From the NCBI RefSeq assembly GCF_032595875.1, contig NZ_CP132457.1, positions 124,001-188,000 on the forward strand: a DNA stretch of 64,000 nt, written 5' to 3'. Source of the DNA: Borreliella andersonii (lineage in GTDB: Bacteria; Spirochaetota; Spirochaetia; Borreliales; Borreliaceae). Made by a program: the position numbers and the translations under genes. This document shows positions 20,056 to 28,272 of this stretch, piece by piece. The notes under the pieces are model-generated. The model worked only from the letters and a program-made list of their open reading frames with translations, ran no database searches and was not told the origin of the DNA. Positions within the stretch are counted from its first letter, which is position 1, and each line of letters starts with the position of its first letter.

Positions 20056-20955
20056 TTATTTATTATACATTTCTAAAAATCTTTTAAATTTATTTTCCCT
20101 CTTTCCACCATAATAATCTGTGTTTAAATAACTAAATTTAATAAAGATAGATTGCATAATTCTATCTAAAATAATAGCTATAATAACAACCGCTAATCCA
20201 GATATCAAACCCTCACCAAAATTTAATCTTTCTATAGAATAAATCACAGTTCTGCCCAAACCAGACGATCCAACCATTGCAGCAATTACTATCATAGATA
20301 TCGCCATCATTATTGACTGATTAATACCTTCAATTATACTCTGAAGAGAAAGAGGAAGCTGAACTTGAAAAAGAATACGCAAATTACTACTACCAAAGGA
20401 CTTAGCGGCCTCTATTACTTCATCTGAAACTTGAACAATTCCAAGCCTTGTATATCTAATAACAGGAGGCATAGCAAAAACTATTGTAGCAAAAATAGCT
20501 GAAGCTGTGCCCATTCCAAAAAAAGGAATAGCAGGAATCAAGTAAATAAAAGGGGGCATAGCCTGCATTAAATCTAAAATGGGTTTTAAAAAAACATAAA
20601 ACCTAGGGAAATATCCCCCCAAAATACCTATAGGAATTCCCAAAATAACAGAAACTAACACAGAAACAAATATAATAGCTATTGTATCCATTGAAGCTTC
20701 CCAAAGATTAAAATATAAAATAAAGAAGAATCCGGGCAAAATTAAAAATATTAATCTCTTTTTTAAGAAAACAAAACTTAGTAAGCATGCAGTAAAAATA
20801 AAAATAAGTGGATTAACAAAAAGAAATAAATTTTTTAAATTTTCATATAAAAAAATTATATTTTTAGAAAAACCTACCCCATCAGAAATTGAAAAATTAT
20901 CAACCAAGAAATCAAAAAAATTATCTATTTTTAATATAAAAAAATCTTTATTCAT
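20056..20955 (-). CDS. proW: Glycine betaine/proline ABC transporter permease
   Basis: A 299-residue integral membrane protein. Hydrophobic segments at about 40-60, 65-85, 90-115 and further to the C-terminus form the permease core. The EAA loop that docks onto the ATPase is clear: EAAKSFGSSNLRILFQVQLP (about residues 180-200), followed by LQSIIEGINQSIMMAISMIV. This is the membrane channel of the ProVWX (OpuA-type) osmoprotectant uptake system. It starts 6 nt after the proV stop and precedes proX by 84 nt, a gap that contains the duplicated start region. Confidence 0.93.
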   Translation of the reverse strand: MNKDFFILKIDNFFDFLVDNFSISDGVGFSKNIIFLYENLKNLFLFVNPLIFIFTACLLSFVFLKKRLIFLILPGFFFILYFNLWEASMDTIAIIFVSVLVSVILGIPIGILGGYFPRFYVFLKPILDLMQAMPPFIYLIPAIPFFGMGTASAIFATIVFAMPPVIRYTRLGIVQVSDEVIEAAKSFGSSNLRILFQVQLPLSLQSIIEGINQSIMMAISMIVIAAMVGSSGLGRTVIYSIERLNFGEGLISGLAVVIIAIILDRIMQSIFIKFSYLNTDYYGGKRENKFKRFLEMYNK

Positions 20956-20961
20956 AAATTC

Positions 20962-22080
20962 CTATCTTGATAATAAATAAGAGATTTCATTTAAACTAAT
21001 ATATCCAACAATAGTTCCTTTTTCTTTTATTATTAAATAATCTTGCTTATTTAAATATTTAACAATTTTTTTTATCTCATCATTTAGGTCTAAATTCAAA
21101 GACACAAGATTATCATATCTTTTATTAAGAACCTTGTCATACAAACTAAAATTTTCACCTTGACATTTAATAATAAAATTCAAACCACTGTCACTACTAG
21201 AATTTAAATCAAAATCATCTTTTAAAATATCTTTTATTTTTAAAATATTTAAAACAGGCAAATTTTTAATAAAATCAGATATAAAATCGGTGCTAGGATT
21301 AGCTAAAATTTCCAAAGGTTTGCCAACTTGAATAATTTTTCCATCTTTCATAAAAGCAATTCTATGTCCTAATTTAAAAGCTTCATTCAAATCATGAGTA
21401 ATAAACACAACTGTTTTTTTAAGTTTAGCTACCAACCTTAAAAGTTCTTCCTGCATTTCTCCTTTAATTAAAGGATCAAGTGCCGAAAAAGCTTCATCCA
21501 TTAAAAGAATATCTGGATTAACCACTAATGCTCTTGCTATTCCAACTCTTTGCTTCATTCCTCCAGAAAGTTCATTAATATACTTATATTTTGAATCTTC
21601 AAGCCCTACAAGATTTAACACCTCAATAGCACGCTCTTCTCTGATCTTCCTGGGAATATGTTTGACTTCAAGTCCATAAGTGACGTTTCTCAATACATTC
21701 ATATGAGGGAAAAGTCCAAAGTTTTGAAAAACCATTGCAAATTTATCTTTTCTTAAATTAGAAAGATCTTTGCGATTTATAGCATTCATTTCCATATTAT
21801 TTACCAAAATAGATCCTGAATCTATTTTATAAATACCATTTAAACATCTGACTAAAGTAGACTTGCCACAGCCTGACATACCCATAATAACCAAAATTTC
21901 ATTTTCATAAACATCCAGATTAACATTGGCATTTGCAATAAAAATAGAAGATTCTTTGTAGATTTGCATTCTATCTTTGCCATCTTCATAATCTTTTATA
22001 GCCCGACTTATCTGCTTCTTGTCAACATAATACGAAAATACTTTATAACAATCTTTAATTTTAACAGCAACCCCACTCAA
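20962..22080 (-). CDS. proV: Glycine betaine/proline ABC transporter ATP-binding protein
   Basis: A 372-residue ABC ATPase. Walker A is GMSGCGKST (about residues 68-76), the Q-loop VFQNFGLFPHMNV, the signature LSGGMKQRVGIARALVVNPD, Walker B ILLMDEAFSALDP and the H-loop FITHDLNEA. A C-terminal extension after about residue 290 ends with YLIIKEKGTIVGYISLNEIS, resembling one CBS motif; in OpuA-type ATPases CBS domains sense ionic strength. It begins the proVWX operon and faces downstream of flaB's terminator. The likely cargo is glycine betaine or proline; the natural substrate in Borrelia is not visible from sequence. Confidence 0.94.
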   Translation of the reverse strand: MSGVAVKIKDCYKVFSYYVDKKQISRAIKDYEDGKDRMQIYKESSIFIANANVNLDVYENEILVIMGMSGCGKSTLVRCLNGIYKIDSGSILVNNMEMNAINRKDLSNLRKDKFAMVFQNFGLFPHMNVLRNVTYGLEVKHIPRKIREERAIEVLNLVGLEDSKYKYINELSGGMKQRVGIARALVVNPDILLMDEAFSALDPLIKGEMQEELLRLVAKLKKTVVFITHDLNEAFKLGHRIAFMKDGKIIQVGKPLEILANPSTDFISDFIKNLPVLNILKIKDILKDDFDLNSSSDSGLNFIIKCQGENFSLYDKVLNKRYDNLVSLNLDLNDEIKKIVKYLNKQDYLIIKEKGTIVGYISLNEISYLLSR

Positions 22081-22173
22081 AGCAAACTCCTCAATAAGCC
22101 TGCATTATACTTCATAACACATCACTATAAATTATACTAAAATTATTAAATTTTGCCGATCCGAAATAAAAAA

Positions 22174-22202
22174 ACAAAAGACCCCCTTGAAGGATCTTTT
22201 GT
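22174..22202 (-). terminator. Rho-independent terminator after flaB
   Basis: ACAAAAGA and TCTTTTGT pair as the outer stem, with CC/GG pairs inside and a short loop. On the minus strand the hairpin is followed by a run of T (A at 22167-22174 on plus). It ends the monocistronic flaB transcript 30 nt after its stop codon and shields the proV promoter region. Confidence 0.88.
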
Positions 22203-22231
22203 TAATAATTTGTACCAATTAAATTAGAATT

Positions 22232-23242
22232 TTATCTAAGCAATGACAAAACATATTGGGGCACTTGATTAGCCTGCGCAATCATTGCCATTGCAGATTG
22301 CGTTAAAATACTATTAGTTGTAGCTGCTACAACCTCATCTGTCATTGTGGCATCTTTTATTTGAGCATAAGATGCTTTTAGATTTTCAATTGCATACTCA
22401 GTACTATTCTTTATAGATTCAAGTCTATTTTGGAAAGCACCTAAATTCGCTCTTTGATCACTTACCATTCTAATAGCATTTTCTATTTTAGCAAGTGATG
22501 TATTAGCATCAACTGTAGTTGTAACATTAACAGGAGAATTAACTCCGCCTTGAGAAGGTGCTGTAGCAGGTGCTGGCTGTTGAGCTCCTTCCTGTTGAAT
22601 ACCCTCTTGAACAGGTGCGGCCTGAGCAGTTTGAGCTCCCTCACCAGAGAAAAGATTTGCTACATTAGCTGCATAAATATTTACAGCAATAGCTTCATCT
22701 TGGTTTGCTCCAACATGAACTCTTAGGGTCCAAGAAGCTTGAGATCCTGAAAGTGATGCTGGTGTGTTAATTTTTGCAGGTTGCATTCCAAGTTCTTCCG
22801 CTGCCCTTACATTTTGAGAAGCAGATTTATTTGATAGCATGTGCATTTGGTTATATTGAGCTTGATCAGCAATTCTGTTAATTTCGTCTGTAAGTTGCTC
22901 TATTTCAATTTGTATAGAACCTCTGTCTGCATCTGAATATGTACCGTTACCTGATTGAACTGCCAATTCTTTCATTCTTACTAAGACCTTCTCCACCTCA
23001 TTCAAATTTCCTTCTGTTGTCTGAATAAAATTGATAGCCTTTGAAGTATTTCTAGAAGCTTGTGACAAACCTCTTATTTGAGCATTAATCTTGCCAGAAA
23101 CTCCCATGCCAGCAGCATCATCAGAAGCTCGATTAATTCTGTACCCACTAGAAAGCTTTTCTTGAGTTTTACTAAGATTAGCAGCATTAATACCATTATT
23201 TCTTGAAGCATTAATAGCTGATGTATTATGATTTATAATCAT
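22232..23242 (-). CDS. flaB: Flagellin FlaB, major periplasmic flagellar filament protein
   Basis: A 336-residue flagellin. The conserved N-terminal D0/D1 helices (MIINHNTSAINASRNNGINA through GRYSDADRG-like region) and C-terminal D1/D0 (LESIKNSTEYAIENLKASYA to QVPQYVLSLLR) are intact. The middle has the Lyme Borrelia segment rich in Gln, Ala and Pro (about residues 205-240, EGAQTAQAAPVQEGIQQEGA). The filament lies in the periplasm, drives motility and gives the cell its flat-wave shape. A strong GGAGG site (plus 23251-23255) precedes ATG. It is transcribed alone with its own promoter and terminator. In B. burgdorferi translation is repressed by CsrA at the leader (established knowledge), for which a matching hairpin is present. 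Confidence 0.98.
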   Translation of the reverse strand: MIINHNTSAINASRNNGINAANLSKTQEKLSSGYRINRASDDAAGMGVSGKINAQIRGLSQASRNTSKAINFIQTTEGNLNEVEKVLVRMKELAVQSGNGTYSDADRGSIQIEIEQLTDEINRIADQAQYNQMHMLSNKSASQNVRAAEELGMQPAKINTPASLSGSQASWTLRVHVGANQDEAIAVNIYAANVANLFSGEGAQTAQAAPVQEGIQQEGAQQPAPATAPSQGGVNSPVNVTTTVDANTSLAKIENAIRMVSDQRANLGAFQNRLESIKNSTEYAIENLKASYAQIKDATMTDEVVAATTNSILTQSAMAMIAQANQVPQYVLSLLR

Positions 23243-23250
23243 ATATCATT

Positions 23251-23297
23251 CCTCCATGATAAAATTTAGTTATTTATTTTTGGCAAATCCTTTTGCC
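23251..23297 (-). promoter_or_regulatory. flaB leader: candidate CsrA-binding sites (hairpin plus Shine-Dalgarno)
   Basis: In the flaB 5' leader GGCAAA and TTTGCC (23282-23297) form a perfect 6-bp stem whose four-base loop is AGGA, the classic way of presenting a CsrA GGA site. A second GGA lies in the Shine-Dalgarno sequence ATGGAGGAATG (23251-23255). Two GGA sites, one overlapping the ribosome site, is the arrangement expected for CsrA repression; csrA and its antagonist fliW are also in this window. Confidence 0.7.
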
Positions 23298-23305
23298 TGT
23301 TAAAA

Positions 23306-23311
23306 AGAATA
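23306..23311 (-). promoter_or_regulatory. flaB promoter, candidate extended -10
   Basis: TGCTATTCT on the minus strand gives a -10 box TATTCT with an upstream TG, about 64 nt before the flaB start codon. A T-rich stretch precedes it, and no good TTGACA is present at the usual distance. This agrees with sigma-70-type transcription of flaB. Confidence 0.5.
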
Positions 23312-23368
23312 GCACAAAAATTTAAAAAAAAGAAACGCAAACAACAATAGCATTAAAAATAATTGGTA

Positions 23369-25366
23369 CTATTTATTTCTTTGATTAAAATCAAAAGCCC
23401 TTAATGTGTTTTCTTGATCTTTCATGCGCTTAACGGTAAAATCCAACGTATTAAGTTCACCTTCCACCTTTCTCTCTCTGTCTTCGTACTTCTTTTTATA
23501 ATCTTCAACTTTATTTTTTTGATTAAAAATTTTTAAGTCGTAATTTTTTATTTTATTATAAATAACTCCTCCGGAAGCCACAAGAGGCGTCAAACAATCT
23601 CCTAGCATTTTCGCAATTCCATTATCATATACTCTATCACCATTAAGGTCAAATAAAAAAAGTTCTCTAACATTATCAATGTTATTGCGAATTGATTCAT
23701 CAAACTTTTTCTCATCAAGTCTTAAATATCTAGAAAGTCCACCAGAAGAAGAAATTGAATTAGTAAACACTCCCATCTGATTAATTATTGAAAAATTGGG
23801 ATCACTAGTAACATAGGGTTTAAAAATTATTGATTCTAGTCTGGACTTAAGATTCTTTAATAAAAATTCAGATCTCAGAATACCTAAATTTTTATAAGCC
23901 TCTTCTTTTTGGGAATCACTAAGATAAGTAAGCTCTTCAACTATATTAGACTTTTGATTATTAGACTGATCTTCATTGGAGCTTGCAATATTAATCTCAG
24001 CAAGAACCTCATTATAAGCACCAATAAAATCCAAAAGAACCCTCTTAATCCCCTCATAATCGGGCTCAATTTTAGCCTCAACTATATCACTTGAAGCTTT
24101 TTTTAAACTTAATGTCACATTTGGAACTAAATCATTTATAACATTTGAATCCCTCTCAACATCTACTCCATCAAATTTAATTTTCGCATTCTCAGCAAAA
24201 CTTTTAGCATTTATTGGCAAATGACCATCTCTATTTTTTGGATCAAAAATTTCAACATTGCTAATCACAATTACCTTATTATTTGCCTTATTTTCAATAT
24301 TTATTTCTTCAAGATTAGAAAGAGACCCAACATCAAATTCAACTTCTTCAAAATTATTTGAAATATTTATTAAAGGAAGCTCCAAAGAACCCTCTTTGCT
24401 GCATATCTTAACCATATTCATTTGAATATATTGTTTCCCCAAAGGAGTTTTTAAATCAGACCCAAGATCAACTACACTATCTTCGCTCTCAACTTTTGCA
24501 TCCTTAAATGTAGCCCCTCCGGGATTAAAAACAATCTTACTATCAGGCTCTTCTAATCCCGTATCAAAATATTTAACTTCAAATTTAATTTTACTCCTAG
24601 ATGTAATTTTAATGTCTTCAGGAATTTCAATTGATACTTCTGAAAGCGGATTTAAAACAAGGTTATTATTCTCAAAGGCAAGTCTATTGTTACTACTGGA
24701 TTGATTTACAACAATATCTGAAAGATTGGGATTAAAATTGGTTTTAAGTTCACTTAAAATTCCAATTTGCTTAGCAAAAGACAAGCCTTCCCCTTTAATA
24801 ACAAGTTTATTTTCTTTACCTTCCTTTAAGGATTGCAAAACAAAACGACTATTTCCATTTTTATCGCTTTTTACTAATTTTGCAGACAAAAAACCCTTCC
24901 CCTTGTTATTAATATCCCTAACAAGCAAATCAATGCTACCATTACTTTTTACATTAATTTCTTTCTTGCCAACTAAAAATATATAATCTCCCTCTGGAAT
25001 TGTTATTTTTTTAGGATCAAAATTTGAAGACAAAAATACATCAGCTGATGCTATTTTATCAACAATTAATTTATGAGCTTCATTTTTAGATCCATATCTA
25101 GTAGACAAGGTTAAAATTTCGCTATTACTAGAATTTCCTGACATTAGATTAAAAGGACTGTTAAGCGATGTAAGTTCCTTTGCAAGAGAATTTAATGTAG
25201 AGATTTTTCTATTAATTAACTGCCAAGCACTTTTCTCTTGCTCTAAAGATTCGAGTTTCTTAAAAGAAGAATCAATTTTAGCTTTATCGGACTTAAGCAT
25301 GGATTCACGAATTTCTTTAGTATTGTATTTGCTCTCAAGTCCAGGAACAAAAAATCCCGATGCCAA
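23369..25366 (-). CDS. fliD: Flagellar hook-associated protein 2 (filament cap, FliD)
   Basis: A 665-residue flagellar cap protein that helps flagellin subunits assemble at the filament tip. The N-terminal FliD_N domain begins SGFFVPGLESKYNTKEIRES and continues with the helical heptads KIDSSFKKLESLEQEKSAWQ; the C-terminal FliD_C domain has YEGIKRVLLDFIGAYNEVLA and ends in a coiled coil (KNKVEDYKKKYEDRERKVEG). The central part (about 130-400) is the variable outer domain. It is encoded upstream of flaB in the same direction, separated by 126 bp holding the flaB promoter. The start region lies opposite the nagA promoter in a 178-bp divergent gap. Confidence 0.93.
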   Translation of the reverse strand: MASGFFVPGLESKYNTKEIRESMLKSDKAKIDSSFKKLESLEQEKSAWQLINRKISTLNSLAKELTSLNSPFNLMSGNSSNSEILTLSTRYGSKNEAHKLIVDKIASADVFLSSNFDPKKITIPEGDYIFLVGKKEINVKSNGSIDLLVRDINNKGKGFLSAKLVKSDKNGNSRFVLQSLKEGKENKLVIKGEGLSFAKQIGILSELKTNFNPNLSDIVVNQSSSNNRLAFENNNLVLNPLSEVSIEIPEDIKITSRSKIKFEVKYFDTGLEEPDSKIVFNPGGATFKDAKVESEDSVVDLGSDLKTPLGKQYIQMNMVKICSKEGSLELPLINISNNFEEVEFDVGSLSNLEEINIENKANNKVIVISNVEIFDPKNRDGHLPINAKSFAENAKIKFDGVDVERDSNVINDLVPNVTLSLKKASSDIVEAKIEPDYEGIKRVLLDFIGAYNEVLAEINIASSNEDQSNNQKSNIVEELTYLSDSQKEEAYKNLGILRSEFLLKNLKSRLESIIFKPYVTSDPNFSIINQMGVFTNSISSSGGLSRYLRLDEKKFDESIRNNIDNVRELFLFDLNGDRVYDNGIAKMLGDCLTPLVASGGVIYNKIKNYDLKIFNQKNKVEDYKKKYEDRERKVEGELNTLDFTVKRMKDQENTLRAFDFNQRNK

Positions 25367-25544
25367 AATAATGCCCTCCGGGGTAAATTATATCATTAAT
25401 AAAATTGAAAATAAAATATAATATACAATAAATAGAAAACATAAAATTCAAGTATCCAAACACTTTAAAATAAAAAAATATAAAAAATAAAAACTTTAAA
25501 AAAAATTAATGTTTATAGTAAAATAAATTAAAAGGAGCATAAAA

Positions 25545-26750
25545 ATGCCAAATTTTTGCTTATTCAACTCAAAATCCGTTTTAACTGGAAATGATAAAAT
25601 AGATAATTCAGCGGTTCTAATTAAAGATAATAAAATTTTTGATATTGTAACGTCTGATAGACTTAAAAAAATGGATCTCGAAGAATACCAAATGATTGAC
25701 ACAAAAGGCAATTATATAACTCCCGGTCTTTACGATAATCATATTCATGGATTTCACGGTCATGGGACAGACCAGTGCTCAACAGAATCAATACTTAAAA
25801 TGTCAGAACATTTAGCACAATACGGAGTAGTAGGATTTTTACCAACTCTTTATCCTAGGCCAATAGATGAAATGATTGAAACAATAAAAGCTTGCACAGC
25901 AGCAATTGGTAAAGAAAAGGGAGCTAAAATTCTAGGACTTCACCTTGAAGGACCCTTTTTTTCTCCTGAAAAAAAGGGAGCACATCCTGTTTCCCATCTT
26001 CATGAACCTAGTATTGAGGTTATGCAAAAATTAATAGATGCAGCTGGTGGAGTATTTACAGGATCAAACGGCAAAAGAAAAACACATATAAGTACAATGA
26101 CTGTTGCTCCTGAGCTTAAAGGCATGAGAGAGCTTGCAATATTTTGCCTTGAAAACAATATCAACCTTCAAGCAGGACATACAAATGCAACATATGAAAA
26201 TATGATAGAAGGATTTCAAGTTGGAATACTTCACACAACCCATTTTTTCAACGCAATGTCAAAACTTGATCACAGAAATCCAAATGCAATAGGAGCAGTG
26301 TTAATACACGGCGATGTTTCTTGTGAAGTTATTGCAGATGGCCACCATATACACCCAAAATTAGTTTTAATGCTTAGAAAGCTTAAAGATATAAGCAAAA
26401 TAGTTCTTGTAACTGATGGGCTTACTCCAAATTGTCAAACTTGCGGGAAACTAATTGCAAACGGAGAAGAAGTTTATATTGCAGAAGATGGATTATTTCA
26501 TAGCGTGAAAAGCAACACAATAGCTGGATCAACACTCACAATGATACAAGGTCTTAAAAATTTAGTAGAATTTGGATATAGTTTAAGCGATGCTGTTCAA
26601 GCAAGCTCCTACAATCCAACAAGAATCCTAAATATTGATAAAAAAGGGTTAATATGTCACGGATATGACGCAAGCATCAATGTCTTAGATAAAGATTTTA
26701 ATCTAAAGTTAACAATGATAGAATCTAATATAATTTTTAACAATCTATAA
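25545..26750 (+). CDS. nagA: N-acetylglucosamine-6-phosphate deacetylase
   Basis: A 401-residue amidohydrolase removing acetate from GlcNAc-6-phosphate. Metal and catalytic motifs are present: [11 protein letters not shown] (about residue 64), LHLEGPFF (glutamate about 140), AGHTNA (about 220), [10 protein letters not shown] (about 235), and VTDGLTPN with the catalytic aspartate (about 292). AAAAGGAG sets the ATG. It forms an operon with nagB (26-nt gap), feeding chitobiose- or glycan-derived GlcNAc into glycolysis and peptidoglycan precursors; Borrelia grows on GlcNAc and tick chitin (established knowledge). Confidence 0.95.
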   Translation: MPNFCLFNSKSVLTGNDKIDNSAVLIKDNKIFDIVTSDRLKKMDLEEYQMIDTKGNYITPGLYDNHIHGFHGHGTDQCSTESILKMSEHLAQYGVVGFLPTLYPRPIDEMIETIKACTAAIGKEKGAKILGLHLEGPFFSPEKKGAHPVSHLHEPSIEVMQKLIDAAGGVFTGSNGKRKTHISTMTVAPELKGMRELAIFCLENNINLQAGHTNATYENMIEGFQVGILHTTHFFNAMSKLDHRNPNAIGAVLIHGDVSCEVIADGHHIHPKLVLMLRKLKDISKIVLVTDGLTPNCQTCGKLIANGEEVYIAEDGLFHSVKSNTIAGSTLTMIQGLKNLVEFGYSLSDAVQASSYNPTRILNIDKKGLICHGYDASINVLDKDFNLKLTMIESNIIFNNL

Positions 26751-26776
26751 CTTTAATTCATTTTAAGGAGATAGCA

Positions 26777-27583
26777 ATGAGATTAATAGTCAGGCCTACA
26801 TATGAAGACATATCAAAGTGGGCAGCCAATTACGTAGCACAAAAAATTAAAGAATTTTCTCCAACAAAAGAAAAGCCATTTATCCTTGGACTTCCAACAG
26901 GAAGCTCTCCAATTGGTATGTATAAAAATCTAATTGAATTAAATAAAAACAAAAAAATTTCATTTCAAAATGTCATAACTTTTAACATGGATGAATACAT
27001 AGGAATTGAAAAAAATCATCCTCAAAGTTACCATTCATTTATGTGGAAAAATTTTTTTTCTCACATTGATATTAAAAAAGAAAACATAAATATACTAAAC
27101 GGAAATGCTTTAAATCTTGAAAAAGAATGTGAAGAGTATGAAAAGAAAATCAAATCTCTCGGAGGAATCATGCTTTTTGTAGGTGGAATCGGACCTGATG
27201 GTCACATTGCCTTTAACGAACCAGGCTCCTCCTTAACATCAAGAACAAGAATTAAAACTCTAACCCAAGATACAATAATAGCTAATTCAAGATTTTTTGA
27301 AGGCAATCTGAATAAAGTTCCCAAAAGCGCCCTAACTGTTGGAGTTGGAACAATTATGGATTCACAAGAAATCTTAATAATAGTAAACGGACATAGCAAA
27401 GCAAGAGCATTAAAGCACGCTATTGAAAAAGGCATTAATCATATGTGGACAATTAGTGCACTTCAATTGCATAAAAATGCAATCATAATATCTGACAAAG
27501 ATGCAACTTACGAATTAAAAATCGGAACAGTAGAATACTTCAATGACATAGAAAGAGAAAACTTTAATAATGACTTAAAATAA
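26777..27583 (+). CDS. nagB: Glucosamine-6-phosphate deaminase
   Basis: A 268-residue enzyme converting glucosamine-6-phosphate to fructose-6-phosphate and ammonia. Family motifs are [16 protein letters not shown] (about residue 40), [10 protein letters not shown] (about 70), and [18 protein letters not shown] (about 136-153). The C-terminal half has [20 protein letters not shown] and [12 protein letters not shown]. It follows nagA with an AAGGAG site and ends convergent to sodA, 63 bp away, where I saw only a weak AATCTT/AAGATT hairpin. Confidence 0.96.
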   Translation: MRLIVRPTYEDISKWAANYVAQKIKEFSPTKEKPFILGLPTGSSPIGMYKNLIELNKNKKISFQNVITFNMDEYIGIEKNHPQSYHSFMWKNFFSHIDIKKENINILNGNALNLEKECEEYEKKIKSLGGIMLFVGGIGPDGHIAFNEPGSSLTSRTRIKTLTQDTIIANSRFFEGNLNKVPKSALTVGVGTIMDSQEILIIVNGHSKARALKHAIEKGINHMWTISALQLHKNAIIISDKDATYELKIGTVEYFNDIERENFNNDLK

Positions 27584-27646
27584 ATTACTTAAAATTTTAA
27601 AGTAAAATGCTAAATCTAAAATTGAAAATCTTTATAAGATTAAAGA

Positions 27647-28258
27647 TTAATTGTTAGCTTCATTGTAAATTTTTGAAACTTCTTCCCAATTTAAAGCCTT
27701 TAAAAATGCATCAACATATTCAATTCTTCTATTTTGATATTTAAGATAATAGGCATGTTCCCAAACATCAATACCTAAAATTGGTTTATAAGAATTCATT
27801 AAAGGACTGTCCTGATTAGGCATTGGAATCACTTTAAGTCCACTCTCAGGACACAATACTAACCACGCCCAACCACTTCCAAAAATTTTCATCGCAGTAT
27901 CTTTCAAATTAGCCTTAAGAACATCTAGACTTCCAAAAGCTATATTAATATCGTCTTTAAACTTTTTAAAAAGATTATCTTTGTTTCCTGGCCTTAAAGT
28001 TCTAAAATATAAAGTATGATTAGAATAACCCCCAGCATTATTTCTTATTAAGGTTTGAAATTCTTCTGGAAAATCATGAATATTTTTTAATATGCTTGAC
28101 ACATCTGTTAAATGAATTTTTCCCATTTTTTCCAAAATGGAATTCAAATTCATTACAAAACCATTATGATGCTTGCCATGATGAATTTCCATAGTTTTAG
28201 CATCAATATAAGGCTCAACAGCATCATAATCATAACCAAGTTCTGGCAGCTTAAACAT
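27647..28258 (-). CDS. sodA: Superoxide dismutase (Fe/Mn family; manganese in Borrelia)
   Basis: A 203-residue enzyme. The start ATG 28258 ([19 protein letters not shown]) is chosen since CAGGAGG lies 5-6 nt upstream; a longer frame into secA lacks this. Metal ligands are visible: His in [12 protein letters not shown], His in NHTLYFRTL, and Asp/His in [26 protein letters not shown] and the following segment form the second domain. Metal type is not decided by sequence alone, but Borrelia is known to use manganese. It follows secA by 14 nt and is probably co-transcribed with it. Confidence 0.95.
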   Translation of the reverse strand: MFKLPELGYDYDAVEPYIDAKTMEIHHGKHHNGFVMNLNSILEKMGKIHLTDVSSILKNIHDFPEEFQTLIRNNAGGYSNHTLYFRTLRPGNKDNLFKKFKDDINIAFGSLDVLKANLKDTAMKIFGSGWAWLVLCPESGLKVIPMPNQDSPLMNSYKPILGIDVWEHAYYLKYQNRRIEYVDAFLKALNWEEVSKIYNEANN

Positions 28259-28272
28259 AAAAACCTCCTGTT

